Assembly: GCF_016899755.1 (NCBI RefSeq)
Contig: NZ_JACJJC010000004.1
Location: forward strand, 124,001 to 188,000
Direction: 5' to 3'
Origin: Sutterella massiliensis
GTDB lineage: Bacteria; Pseudomonadota; Gammaproteobacteria; Burkholderiales; Burkholderiaceae_F
DNA: 64,000 nucleotides
In this document: positions 51,799 to 59,802 of the stretch, piece after piece
Layout: each line of letters starts with the position of its first letter
Position numbering within the stretch: the first letter of the stretch is position 1
Notes under the pieces: model-generated
What the model saw: the letters and a program-made list of their open reading frames with translations, nothing else
The model's database searches: none
What the model was told of the DNA's origin: nothing
Program-made: the position numbers and the translations under genes

Positions 51799-53088
51799 TT
51801 ACGACTGCTTCTCGCTTTTTTCGCGGCCGCGCCCGAGCGTCGACTCGATCGCCTTCGTGAGGAAGCGCTTGAGGCCGCTCTGCGACGCGCGTTCGCGCTC
51901 GCGGTGAAGCGCGGCAAAGCCGCGTTCGAGGTCGGCAATGAGGTCGGCGGGATCTTCAAGGCCGACGGCGACGCGCACCATGCGGCGGAAGGGCACGGGC
52001 TTCACGGAGCGGTCGCCGTAGCTTTCGATGAGGAGGCTTTCGTAGCCGCCCCAGGAGTAGCCGCGCCCGAAGAGTTCGAGCGCGTCGACAAAGGGATCGA
52101 GCTTCCCTTCGAATTCGGGCTTGAAGCGCACGGCAAAGAGGCTCGTCGCGCCCGTGTAGTCGCGCTTCCAGATCTCGTGCGAGGGATCGGACTTGAGCGG
52201 CGGGTAGAGCACCGCTTCGACTTCGGGGCGCTCAAGGAGCCACTCGATGATCGTTCGCGCATTTTTTGCCGCCGCTTCGACGCGCACCTTCATGGTGTGC
52301 AGGCCCCGATAGGCGAGATAGATGTCGTCGGGCGAGGCGAATTCGCCGAACTGCGAGACGGTTTTGTAGACCTGCGGCCAGACGTCGGCATTGCAGATGA
52401 CGACCCCCATCGTGAGGTCCGAGTGGCCTGCGATGTACTTCGTGGCCGCATGAATCACCATGTCGACGCCGACTTCAAGCGGTTTGAAGTAAAGCGGCGT
52501 TGCCCACGTGTTGTCGATCGCGGTCTTGATGCCGTGGGCGCGGCACTTGGCGGCGACGGCCGGGACGTCCATGAGTTCAAAGGAGTGCGAGCCCGGCGAC
52601 TCCATCATGACGAGCGCCGTGTTCGGGCGAAAGAGCGCTTCAATCCCTTCGCCGATCGTCGGGTCGAAAAATTCGACGTCAACGCCGAAGCGGCGAAGAA
52701 TCGACTCGGCAAATTCGCGCGTGGGTCCGTAGATGGAGTCGGCAAAGAGCGCATGGTCGCCCGCCTTCAGAAAGGCCATCAAGGGCGTCGTACAGGCGCC
52801 AAGTCCCGAGGAGAACGCCCAGGCGCCCGCCGCCTTGGGGCCTTCGAGCGCCATGAGCGCGCGAAAGAACGCGTGATGCGTTGCCGAGCCGTGCGTGCCG
52901 TAGGTCGGCCGGTCCGGGCGCATCGCCTCGGCCGACTCGATGCGCGAAAGCATGTCGGCGACCGAGTCGTGCAGCACCGTTGAAGCGCGGATGACGGGCG
53001 GATTCACATAAATCCAGTCGGGGTCGTCGTGCCGGCCCGCATGCACGAGCTGCGTGGCGGGCTTCAATTTCGAGATGTCGATCGTCAT
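51799..53088 (-). CDS. metC: Cystathionine beta-lyase-like PLP enzyme
   Basis: A 429-residue enzyme of the Cys/Met metabolism PLP family. Evidence: TQLVHAGR near the start, NPPVIRASTVL, PTYGTHGSATHHAF, cofactor loop SSGLGACTTPLMAFLKAGDH, TAIDNTWATPLYFKPLEVG, and the PLP lysine in HAATKYIAGHSD; C-terminal GYSWGGYESL is typical of MetC-type lyases. It would cleave cystathionine to homocysteine, pyruvate and ammonia for methionine synthesis, or degrade cysteine. Start ATG 53088 lacks a clear ribosome site; a TTG at 53100 is the alternative. The last 45 residues are a charged tail that is longer than usual. Confidence 0.85.
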   Translation of the reverse strand: MTIDISKLKPATQLVHAGRHDDPDWIYVNPPVIRASTVLHDSVADMLSRIESAEAMRPDRPTYGTHGSATHHAFFRALMALEGPKAAGAWAFSSGLGACTTPLMAFLKAGDHALFADSIYGPTREFAESILRRFGVDVEFFDPTIGEGIEALFRPNTALVMMESPGSHSFELMDVPAVAAKCRAHGIKTAIDNTWATPLYFKPLEVGVDMVIHAATKYIAGHSDLTMGVVICNADVWPQVYKTVSQFGEFASPDDIYLAYRGLHTMKVRVEAAAKNARTIIEWLLERPEVEAVLYPPLKSDPSHEIWKRDYTGATSLFAVRFKPEFEGKLDPFVDALELFGRGYSWGGYESLLIESYGDRSVKPVPFRRMVRVAVGLEDPADLIADLERGFAALHRERERASQSGLKRFLTKAIESTLGRGREKSEKQS

Positions 53089-53347
53089 GGCGGGAAGCAA
53101 ACCTGTATTTTCGTTGTACGTCCGTCAACTATATCCGTCTAGAGCGCGCGGTGAGGCGGCTTGCGTTGCCGAACCTAGGGCTTTGTCGGTCGCGCGTCGC
53201 CCCGAGGACTCGTATCATATGGGCCTCGCCGAATTCGGCACTGCTCGAGCGGTCTTATGCGGCCGCGGGCGCGAACGTCGTTCGTAGAAAAAGACGCGGC
53301 CCGAGTTCGTGGGCGAGCCCTTCAATCTCCTTTCAGGAAGAACCCAA

Positions 53348-53935
53348 GTGAAGTACTTCGATTTCGAAATCTGCGGCCTCAAGCGCAAGCTCCCCTATGT
53401 CCAAATCGCCGACAACCTCGCGCTCGCGAGCTTTGTCTGCCTCTCCGATACGGAGCTCGTTCAGGCGGTCGCGCCCGAACTCGTCAAGCGCCTCCCTGAA
53501 GTCGACTATCTGATGACGGCCGAAGCCAAGGGGATTTGCCTCACCTATGAAATGAGCCGCCTTATGGGGATGAAGGAGTTCATCACGGCGCGCAAGAGCC
53601 GCAAGCCCTACATGGTCAATCCCGTTTCCCACAGCGTGCACTCCGTGACGACGCAGAAGGAACAGACCCTTTGGCTCGACGGGTGCGATGCCGAAAAGAT
53701 CCGCGGCAAGCGCGTGGCCTTGATCGACGACGTGATCGCAACCGGCGAATCGCTCGCCGCCATTGAAAACCTCGCCAAGGCTGCGGGCGCCGAAGTCGTT
53801 GCCCGTGCGGCGATTTTGGCCGAGCTCGGCGCCGTGCACCGCAAGGACATCATCTACCTGAAGGAACACTATGTGTTCCGTCCGAATGCCGACGGCACGT
53901 TTACGCCGATTTCGAGCCTCGATGAAGCGAAGTAA
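53348..53935 (+). CDS. Phosphoribosyltransferase, adenine/xanthine PRTase-like
   Basis: A 195-residue type I phosphoribosyltransferase. The PRPP motif is VALIDDVIATGES (about 132-144), and TAEAKGICLTYEMSRLMGM holds the pyrophosphate-binding loop. It should join a purine base to PRPP for salvage in the cytoplasm. GTG 53348 is taken as the start because AGGAAG precedes it; the frame is open to 53309 but without similarity. The family group resembles adenine and xanthine PRTases; the base specificity is not clear. Confidence 0.78.
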   Translation: MKYFDFEICGLKRKLPYVQIADNLALASFVCLSDTELVQAVAPELVKRLPEVDYLMTAEAKGICLTYEMSRLMGMKEFITARKSRKPYMVNPVSHSVHSVTTQKEQTLWLDGCDAEKIRGKRVALIDDVIATGESLAAIENLAKAAGAEVVARAAILAELGAVHRKDIIYLKEHYVFRPNADGTFTPISSLDEAK

Positions 53936-54339
53936 GCGCTCTTAGGCCGAATCCGACGAATGTTGAGCCGCTTTGGGTACCGCCTGAAGCGGCTCGATTC
54001 TTTTTGGGTTGCGTCCTTTTTCTTTTCTCAGACCGTTCGTTTTCGAGATCTCTGGACGGCTTTGAGCGGTTTCCCGCAAATGTAGCCGAAGCTACAGACG
54101 GCAACGAACCGCTCCAATTAACCTTCGATTCAACGTGTTTCAAGGGTGCGGCGAGCCCGGACGCTCGGCCGGTTTTCGCCGGGGTTTGGCCCTTAAAGCG
54201 CGCCCCAAAAAAACGTGCGATTCGCGAGATTCGCCGAGATCAGAAGCTTCGAAGTCTCTGCAGGACCCGGGCAGCGTGTCGATCGACTTGCGCTCGAAGG
54301 AGCCCCAGGATTTCAAGCACCGTCAGAAGGAGAGAAACC
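53936..54339. other. Intergenic region upstream of the interrupted flavoprotein gene
   Basis: Apart from the PRTase terminator (53963-54005) no gene is seen. The open frames that run through it end at the amber codon of the following gene and have no similarity before that gene's ATG. Confidence 0.4.
53963..54005 (+). terminator. Terminator of the phosphoribosyltransferase gene
   Basis: Arms GAGCCGCTT (53965-53973) and AAGCGGCTC (53987-53995), followed by GATTCTTTTTGG on the plus strand. Good spacing after the stop at 53935. Confidence 0.75.
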
Positions 54340-55839
54340 ATGAAGAAGTGCTTCGTAATGACCGTTGCCGCAGCGGCTGCCGCCGCCGTCATGACGCCCG
54401 CTTTCGGTGCGGACTAGACGCTTTCGACCGACATCGTCGTGATCGGCGCGGGCGCCTCGGGCACGGCCGCCGCGTGGGCAGCGGCCGAGAAGGGCCTCAA
54501 CGTCATCACGCTTGAAAAGGCAGCCTTTCCAGGCGGCACGGGCGCCTTCAGCGAAGGCATCTTCGCGGTCGAATCCAAGATGCAGAAGGACTGGAATTAC
54601 GGCCTCACGAAGGACCAGGCGTTCATGATGATCATGAACTACGGTCACTGGCGCGGCAACGCCCGCATGGTGCGTGCGTTCGTTGACCGCTCTGCCGACA
54701 CGATCGACTGGATGCAGAAGAACGGCGTGAAGTTCGAAAAGCTCTTCTCGAACTACCCGAACGGTCTTTATACCTGGCACATCTACGAAGGGCGCGGCGC
54801 GGGCTGGATCAAGCTCTTCCAGGAAAAGTACAAGGCCGCCGGACAGAAGCTCCTCACCGAAACCTGGGGTGAGAAGCTCATTGAAGAAAACGGCCGCATC
54901 GTAGGCGTCGAAGCGACCAACAAGGCGGGCGACAAGATCACGATTCGTTCGAAGGCGACGATCATCGCCACGGGCGGCTTCTTCGCCAACAAGGAAATGC
55001 GCGAAAAGTATCTGCGCTTCCCGAACGCCGACGGCCTCGCGCAGACGGGTAAAACGGGCGACGGCATCCGCATGGCCTGGGCCGTGGGTGCGGGCCAGGA
55101 AGGCACAGAAGTGCAGGCGTCCTATCGTCCGGGTCCGCGCGGCATCGGTACGACGAATCACGTGAGCGCAACGGCGAAGCAGCCGCACCTCTGGTTGACG
55201 CCCAAGGGCGAGCGCTTCTGCAACGAGCAGATCATGCTTGAGTGGCCGTTTGCCGGGAACGCGCTTGAGCGCATCGGCGGCACGATGTACGTTGTCTACG
55301 ATCAGGCGACGCTCGACCACATGGAAAAGAACGAAGGCATCGACCTGGGTGTCGGCGTGATGGTGCCGGTCGGCACGAAGCTTGCGAACTTCGAAAAGGA
55401 ATGGGCCGACGCCGTTAAGGGCGGCTGGGCCTTTAAGGCCGACACGCTCGAAGAGCTCGCGAAGGTCACCGGCATGGATCCGAAGAAGCTCGAAAAGACC
55501 GTCGCCGACTACAACGGCTTCTGCGCGGTACGTCACGACGCCGAATTCGCCAAGGATCCGAAGTACCTGCGCGAAGTGAAGACCGGTCCCTTCTACGCGA
55601 TCAAGTCGGTGGCGAGCACGCTCGGTACCCTGGGCGGCATCAAAGCGAACGAACGCTTTGAAGTCGTCACGCCCGACGAAGAACCGATTCCGGGTCTTTA
55701 TGCGGCGGGCAATGACGTCGGCGGCATGTACGGCGACAGCTACGACCTCCTGATGGCCGGTTCCACGGTCGGGTTTGCCGTGAATTCGGGCCGCATTGCG
55801 GTCGACTCCGCGGTCGAATACATGAAGACGCTGAAGTAA
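54340..55839 (+). pseudogene. Exported FAD-dependent reductase with an in-frame amber codon after the signal peptide
   Basis: From ATG 54340, behind AGAAGGAGAG, the frame encodes a signal peptide (MKKCFVMTVAAAAA ... PAFGAD), then TAG at 54415-54417, then continues in the same frame with TLSTDIVVIGAGASGTAAAWA and a complete flavoprotein of the fumarate-reductase family to 55839. The FAD domain has IITLEK-type and ATIIATGGFFANKEMR segments, and GLYAAGNDVGGMYGDSYD near the end. Without the TAG it would be about 499 residues, a normal exported enzyme lacking FMN and haem. As it stands, the signal peptide is separated. A start after the stop would give a cytoplasmic protein. A CAG-to-TAG change is the simplest cause, or a sequencing error. 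Confidence 0.85.
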
Positions 55840-55880
55840 GTTGAAGCTTGGCGCCCAAAGCGGCGCCAAACCGCAACGAC

Positions 55881-55920
55881 GATCGGGCGCAGGATTTCGG
55901 TTCTGCGCCCGATTAGTCTT
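55881..55920. terminator. Terminator after the flavoprotein pseudogene
   Basis: Arms ATCGGGCGCAG (55882-55892) and CTGCGCCCGAT (55903-55913), followed by TAGTCTTT on the plus strand. The stem is strong but the T run is short; it may also act for the convergent patatin gene. Confidence 0.6.
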
Positions 55921-55968
55921 TGGGAGTCGCCTTCGCGCGCGGTGCCGCGCTCAGACTGCTGCGTCGCG

Positions 55969-56871
55969 TTACGCCGCCCAGCGGCAGAGCGCTTCGGCCG
56001 ACTGCAGCGCGTCGCGCCGGCCGAGTTCATAGGCCTTGCGGACGTCCTTGGGGTCGCGCGTCAAGCGCCCGACGGGAATGGGTTCGGCAGGGCGAATGGC
56101 GAAGACGCGGCCTTCGGCTTTCCGTTCGTCGATGAGGCGCTGCGTCGCTTCGTAGCGTTCACCGCTCGCGCGAAACGCTTCGACAAATTTCGGGTAGCGT
56201 CGGTAAAAGAGCGGGGCCAAGGCGGCATCGCGGTCTTTAACGCGGTGCTCGCGCGGGTGCGTCATGACGACGATGTTGCGTGCGAAACCCATGCGCTCGA
56301 AGGCAGCGAGGGGCACGCGGTCCGTGCAGCCGCCGTCCAAAAGCTTCTTCCCTTGGTATTCGACGGGCTTCGAAACATAGGGCAGCGACGCCGAGGCGAT
56401 GAGCGCATCCATATCCCGAAAGGCATTCGTCATGCGCAGATATTCGGCTTCGCCCGTTTCGAGGTTGCTCGAAACGGCATAGAAGTCGATGCCGGAGCGC
56501 TCGAACGCCTCTTCGTCGAAAGGCTCAAGTTCTCTCGGGAGCTTGCGGTAGCAGAAGTCGTTGTCGACCATCGTCCCCGTGCGCAGAAAGGTCTTGAAGC
56601 TGAAGAATCGCGGGTCGCCGCAAAAGCGCGTGTAGATTCGGAGACTTCTTTCCTTCTGGCCCGACGCGTAGGAAATGCCGTGAATAGCGCCGGCGGAGAC
56701 GCCGATCACGCCCGAGACGGAGAGCTTCAGGTCAAGCAGCACGTCAAGGACCCCTGCCGCATAAAGCGCCCGATAGCCGCCTCCTTCAACGACGAGGCCG
56801 AGGCGTGCCGATGGCTGCGAGGCGGATTCGGCGGCGACGGAAGATGCGGAATCGGCAACGGTTGCGGACAT
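55969..56871 (-). CDS. Patatin-like phospholipase (YjjU-like)
   Basis: A 300-residue patatin family protein. The oxyanion-hole segment LVVEGGGYRALYAAGVLD (about 26-43), the nucleophile serine in GVSAGAIHG (GxSxG, about 57-65) and the catalytic aspartate in LLDGGCTD (about 177-184, DGG motif) are all present, so the Ser-Asp dyad is intact. No signal peptide is evident; the first 20 residues are Ser/Ala-rich. These enzymes cleave acyl esters of lipids, often at the inner membrane. It is transcribed in the same direction as the symporter upstream (66 bases apart), perhaps as one unit. Confidence 0.85.
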   Translation of the reverse strand: MSATVADSASSVAAESASQPSARLGLVVEGGGYRALYAAGVLDVLLDLKLSVSGVIGVSAGAIHGISYASGQKERSLRIYTRFCGDPRFFSFKTFLRTGTMVDNDFCYRKLPRELEPFDEEAFERSGIDFYAVSSNLETGEAEYLRMTNAFRDMDALIASASLPYVSKPVEYQGKKLLDGGCTDRVPLAAFERMGFARNIVVMTHPREHRVKDRDAALAPLFYRRYPKFVEAFRASGERYEATQRLIDERKAEGRVFAIRPAEPIPVGRLTRDPKDVRKAYELGRRDALQSAEALCRWAA

Positions 56872-56937
56872 GTATAAACCTCAAAGACTTGGGAAGCGCT
56901 GCTGCACTGAAAGTGTCAGGCAAACGAACCGTCGATT

Positions 56938-58329
56938 TTATCGAACGCGGGCTGCGCTCGGTGTTTTGAACGCCGTTGCCACCGAAAGCATGGCGAAAAC
57001 GAGAGACGCGGCGAGCCCCGCAAAGGTCCAGCCCGAGCCCATGAAGTTCCCGACGAGGCCGCAGAGGCCGCCCGCAGCGGCGCCTGCGAGCCAGAGGCGT
57101 TCGTTGGCGAACGTCCGCGCGGCTGCGAGGTTGTTGTCGAGGTCAAGCGCATCGGCGCCGCCGCGAAGGGCGAGTGCGAGGAGCACCACGAGAAGCGGGA
57201 GCGCCACGCCCGGGACGAAAAGCGCGTAGGCATAGAGGAGCCACGCGATGATGTCGCCCGAAGTGGCCGCGACGATGACGGCGCCCAAGCCAAAGAGCGC
57301 AACAAGGAGTCGCATGCGCCCTGAGCGGTCGGCACCAAGGAGGTCGCGTTCGATAATGGCGCAGGCCGAGAGGAGCACCGTATCGGCCGAGCCCGCAAGC
57401 GCCGCGACGAGCCCGAAGGCGAGCGCCGTTCGGATCGCGGCGGGCATGGTCGACTCGGGCGAGAGCCAGCCGGCAATGGGGTTCCCGGCTGAGAGGTTCG
57501 TCATCGCCAGAAGCGTGATCGCGGCGCCGAAGAAAACGAGGCCCACGGCCGCAAAGAACGCGCCCTTGCGCGCGGCGGCACCGTTCTTCGAGGCGAATGT
57601 TCGCGAGAACATGTCCGGGCCGATCACGTACGTGAGGCCGACGAGCGCCATGAGCTTCACCCAGTCGGCAAAGCCGAAGCGCTCGTTAAAGGGGACGGGG
57701 TCGATCGCGGCAAGCCGTTCGCCCAAAACGGGGTCCGTCCCTGAGGCGGAAAGCACCCAGCAGGCTGCGGCCGTGAAGCCGCCCGCCAAAAGCATCGCTT
57801 GGACGGCATCGGTGCGAAGCACCCCCTTTTGGCCGCCCGCAGCCGTGTGGAGCACGATTGCGCCCGAGAGCACGATGAAAAAGACCGTGCCCGTCGTTCC
57901 GGGGAGCATGTCGCCCAAAAGCGTTTTCAGTGCGGCAAACTGCGCGGCCGTGACGCCGATCCAGGCCATCGCGATGATGAAGCCCGCAAACCGTTCGGCC
58001 CGTCGGCCGACCAAAACCCGCAGCACTTCGGGGAGGGTGCAGGCCGGAAGCCGCCGGATCAAGGGCGCAATGACGAGTCCGTGCAGGACGAGACCGATTG
58101 CGCCCACGCCGAGCCACCAAAAAGCGGCCGTGCCCGTTTTCTGGGCGAGCGCGCCCATGCCGAGCGTGGCCGATCCGCCGATGATGGTGCTCGTGAGCGA
58201 GAGCGCGCAAAGGAGCGGCCCCGCGGTTCCTTCGCCCGTGATGAGGCTTTTGGCGGACGCGGCGCGGGTGTTGCGTACGCTCAGGGCAATCAGGAGTGCG
58301 ATGTAGGCGCAAAGGAGAAAAGCGGTCAT
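56938..58329 (-). CDS. Sodium:solute symporter (SSS family)
   Basis: A 463-residue inner-membrane protein with about twelve to thirteen hydrophobic segments. The SSS family signs are LSLTSTIIGGSATLGMGALA in an early helix (substrate/sodium region), GLTYVIGPDMFSRTFASKN in the middle, and ALAGSADTVLLSACAIIERDL in the later helices. It should import a solute such as a carboxylate, amino acid or nucleoside with sodium; the cargo cannot be told. A Crp-like regulator gene lies upstream in the same direction. Confidence 0.82.
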   Translation of the reverse strand: MTAFLLCAYIALLIALSVRNTRAASAKSLITGEGTAGPLLCALSLTSTIIGGSATLGMGALAQKTGTAAFWWLGVGAIGLVLHGLVIAPLIRRLPACTLPEVLRVLVGRRAERFAGFIIAMAWIGVTAAQFAALKTLLGDMLPGTTGTVFFIVLSGAIVLHTAAGGQKGVLRTDAVQAMLLAGGFTAAACWVLSASGTDPVLGERLAAIDPVPFNERFGFADWVKLMALVGLTYVIGPDMFSRTFASKNGAAARKGAFFAAVGLVFFGAAITLLAMTNLSAGNPIAGWLSPESTMPAAIRTALAFGLVAALAGSADTVLLSACAIIERDLLGADRSGRMRLLVALFGLGAVIVAATSGDIIAWLLYAYALFVPGVALPLLVVLLALALRGGADALDLDNNLAAARTFANERLWLAGAAAGGLCGLVGNFMGSGWTFAGLAASLVFAMLSVATAFKTPSAARVR

Positions 58330-58506
58330 GCGCGGACGGCCTCCGAGTGGCAGAAAGGAATGGGACGAGTACTCGCAGGACTTCGAGCGAGCAGCTGCGT
58401 GCCGCTCGGTTTGCGAGAGGTTTTGATTCTAGAAGAGCGTGAAGACGCGCTGAACCGAAAACCGTGGGCCGAACGGACGACGTGGCCTCACGCTGACGGG
58501 CGTCGG

Positions 58507-59310
58507 CTATTCGGCTGTCGCCGAGAGAGGCGTCGCGGCGTTCATCCAATCGTCTATGCCGTCAAAGAGCGTCGGATCGACGAAGAGCTTTCGGTTGCGC
58601 CTAACGGCGCGTCCCAAGCGCAGCCACCCGGCGATGATGCGCGCGACACTCACGCGGTTGAGGTTGAGCGCTTCGCCCAGGCGCTCCGCGCTCGGGAGAC
58701 CCTTCAAGGCCGCAAGTCGAACTTGTGCTTGTGCAGCTGAGGTATTCGAGTCGAGCGCCGGCACAAAGATTTCGACGCGTGTCCAGTCGATCTCGGTCGG
58801 GAAGGTCCCGTTCGATGGGCGCCCTGCCGTCATGAGGAGAAGCGCCTTCATGTAAATCAAAAGGCGTTCTTCGGGCGGCCGCATGAAATTCGCGACCATG
58901 CCTTCGATGAGGGACTCTTCTTTGGCGGTGATGTTTTTGAGCTGCAGCGTCGCGAGCGACGGGTCGTTGGCGATCGTGCGCTGAAAGTACGCGGGATTTA
59001 GTTCAATCACCTCGCTGGGTTCGAGCGCTACGGTATGCACGTTGCAGCGCGTGCCGACCGCGGCCGTCATGTCGCCCATGATGCGCCCCGGGAGAATCGT
59101 CGAGAGAATGGTGGGCCGCCGCCCGAAGCCTTCGCCCGCGTAATAAGCGCATTGTCCAGATGTCAGGAGAAAAACCCGCGGCTCCATCCCGCCCGCCTTG
59201 AGCGTGCCGCCCTTCGGAATGCGGCGCTTGCGCCCGTTCGAAAAGAGGGCGGCGACGGGCTCGGGATCGGGCGGCAAGAAATAGGGGAGCGATCGAAAGA
59301 TGCGGCGCAT
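58507..59310 (-). CDS. Crp/Fnr-family transcription regulator
   Basis: A 267-residue regulator. The N-terminal half has a cNMP-binding-type beta barrel: RRIPKGGTLKAGGMEPRVFLLTSGQ and TILPGRIMGDMTAAVGT (in place of the phosphate cassette), then a long dimer helix region. The C-terminal winged helix has LPSAERLGEALNLNRVSVARIIAGWLRLGRAVR. There is no N-terminal cysteine cluster, so it is not an FNR-type oxygen sensor. Start 59310 is the best placed ATG, but no Shine-Dalgarno is seen; the frame is open far upstream. It may control the symporter and patatin genes downstream (inference). Confidence 0.75.
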   Translation of the reverse strand: MRRIFRSLPYFLPPDPEPVAALFSNGRKRRIPKGGTLKAGGMEPRVFLLTSGQCAYYAGEGFGRRPTILSTILPGRIMGDMTAAVGTRCNVHTVALEPSEVIELNPAYFQRTIANDPSLATLQLKNITAKEESLIEGMVANFMRPPEERLLIYMKALLLMTAGRPSNGTFPTEIDWTRVEIFVPALDSNTSAAQAQVRLAALKGLPSAERLGEALNLNRVSVARIIAGWLRLGRAVRRNRKLFVDPTLFDGIDDWMNAATPLSATAE

Positions 59311-59562
59311 GGGCGAAATCGGTCGAGAGAGACGCACAGGTCGTGCGGCTTGCGAAGCAGGATTGTAAACATGATGCGGCCTCGCGTCGTTTGCCGCAAT
59401 TGGCGTTTGCACAAAGCGCGGGCGCCGGTTTCGGGTGAGCGCGTCCTTGAAGTGCGTGCGCTCGGCTATGATGCGGAGTCCTTCGGGCGCGATTGCACGG
59501 TGCCGACCAATCGGGCTGCCCGCTGCATCCGCAGATGACCACTCTTTGTTTCGGAGATTCAG

Positions 59563-59778
59563 ATGAGCGAAATCGTTTATTCCATTCGTGTCGATGCGGC
59601 ACTTGTGCGCGCTTTTGCCGAATCGTCGCAAAAGGCGGGTATGAATGCGGCTGATCGGCTGCGTGCTTTTATGCGCGAATGCGTGGAGGCGGATAAGGCA
59701 AACGCATCGGGCGAAGCGACGTTGGTTGACCCATCGGCTGCCGGCGACGTGTCGACGGCGCAAAAGCCAGCCGACTGA
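59563..59778 (+). CDS. Small protein resembling a ribbon-helix-helix (antitoxin-type) protein
   Basis: A 71-residue protein starting behind GGAGA. The first 45 residues, with VYSIRVDAALVRAF and NAADRLRAFMRECV, have the strand-helix-helix pattern of ribbon-helix-helix DNA-binding proteins of the RelB/DinJ and CopG type. The last 25 residues are polar and likely disordered. No toxin gene lies beside it: the neighbour downstream is the convergent MMPL gene and upstream is the divergent Crp-like gene. An orphan antitoxin-like or small regulator. The family assignment is tentative. Confidence 0.55.
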   Translation: MSEIVYSIRVDAALVRAFAESSQKAGMNAADRLRAFMRECVEADKANASGEATLVDPSAAGDVSTAQKPAD

Positions 59779-59802
59779 CGGCAGCTTTGCGAAGCTGCGT
59801 GC

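Noticed and set aside
54415..54417. TAG read as pyrrolysine or selenocysteine
   Set aside because: Selenocysteine uses TGA, there is no sign of pyrrolysine genes, and the site is right after a signal peptide, where a nonsense change is the simpler reading.
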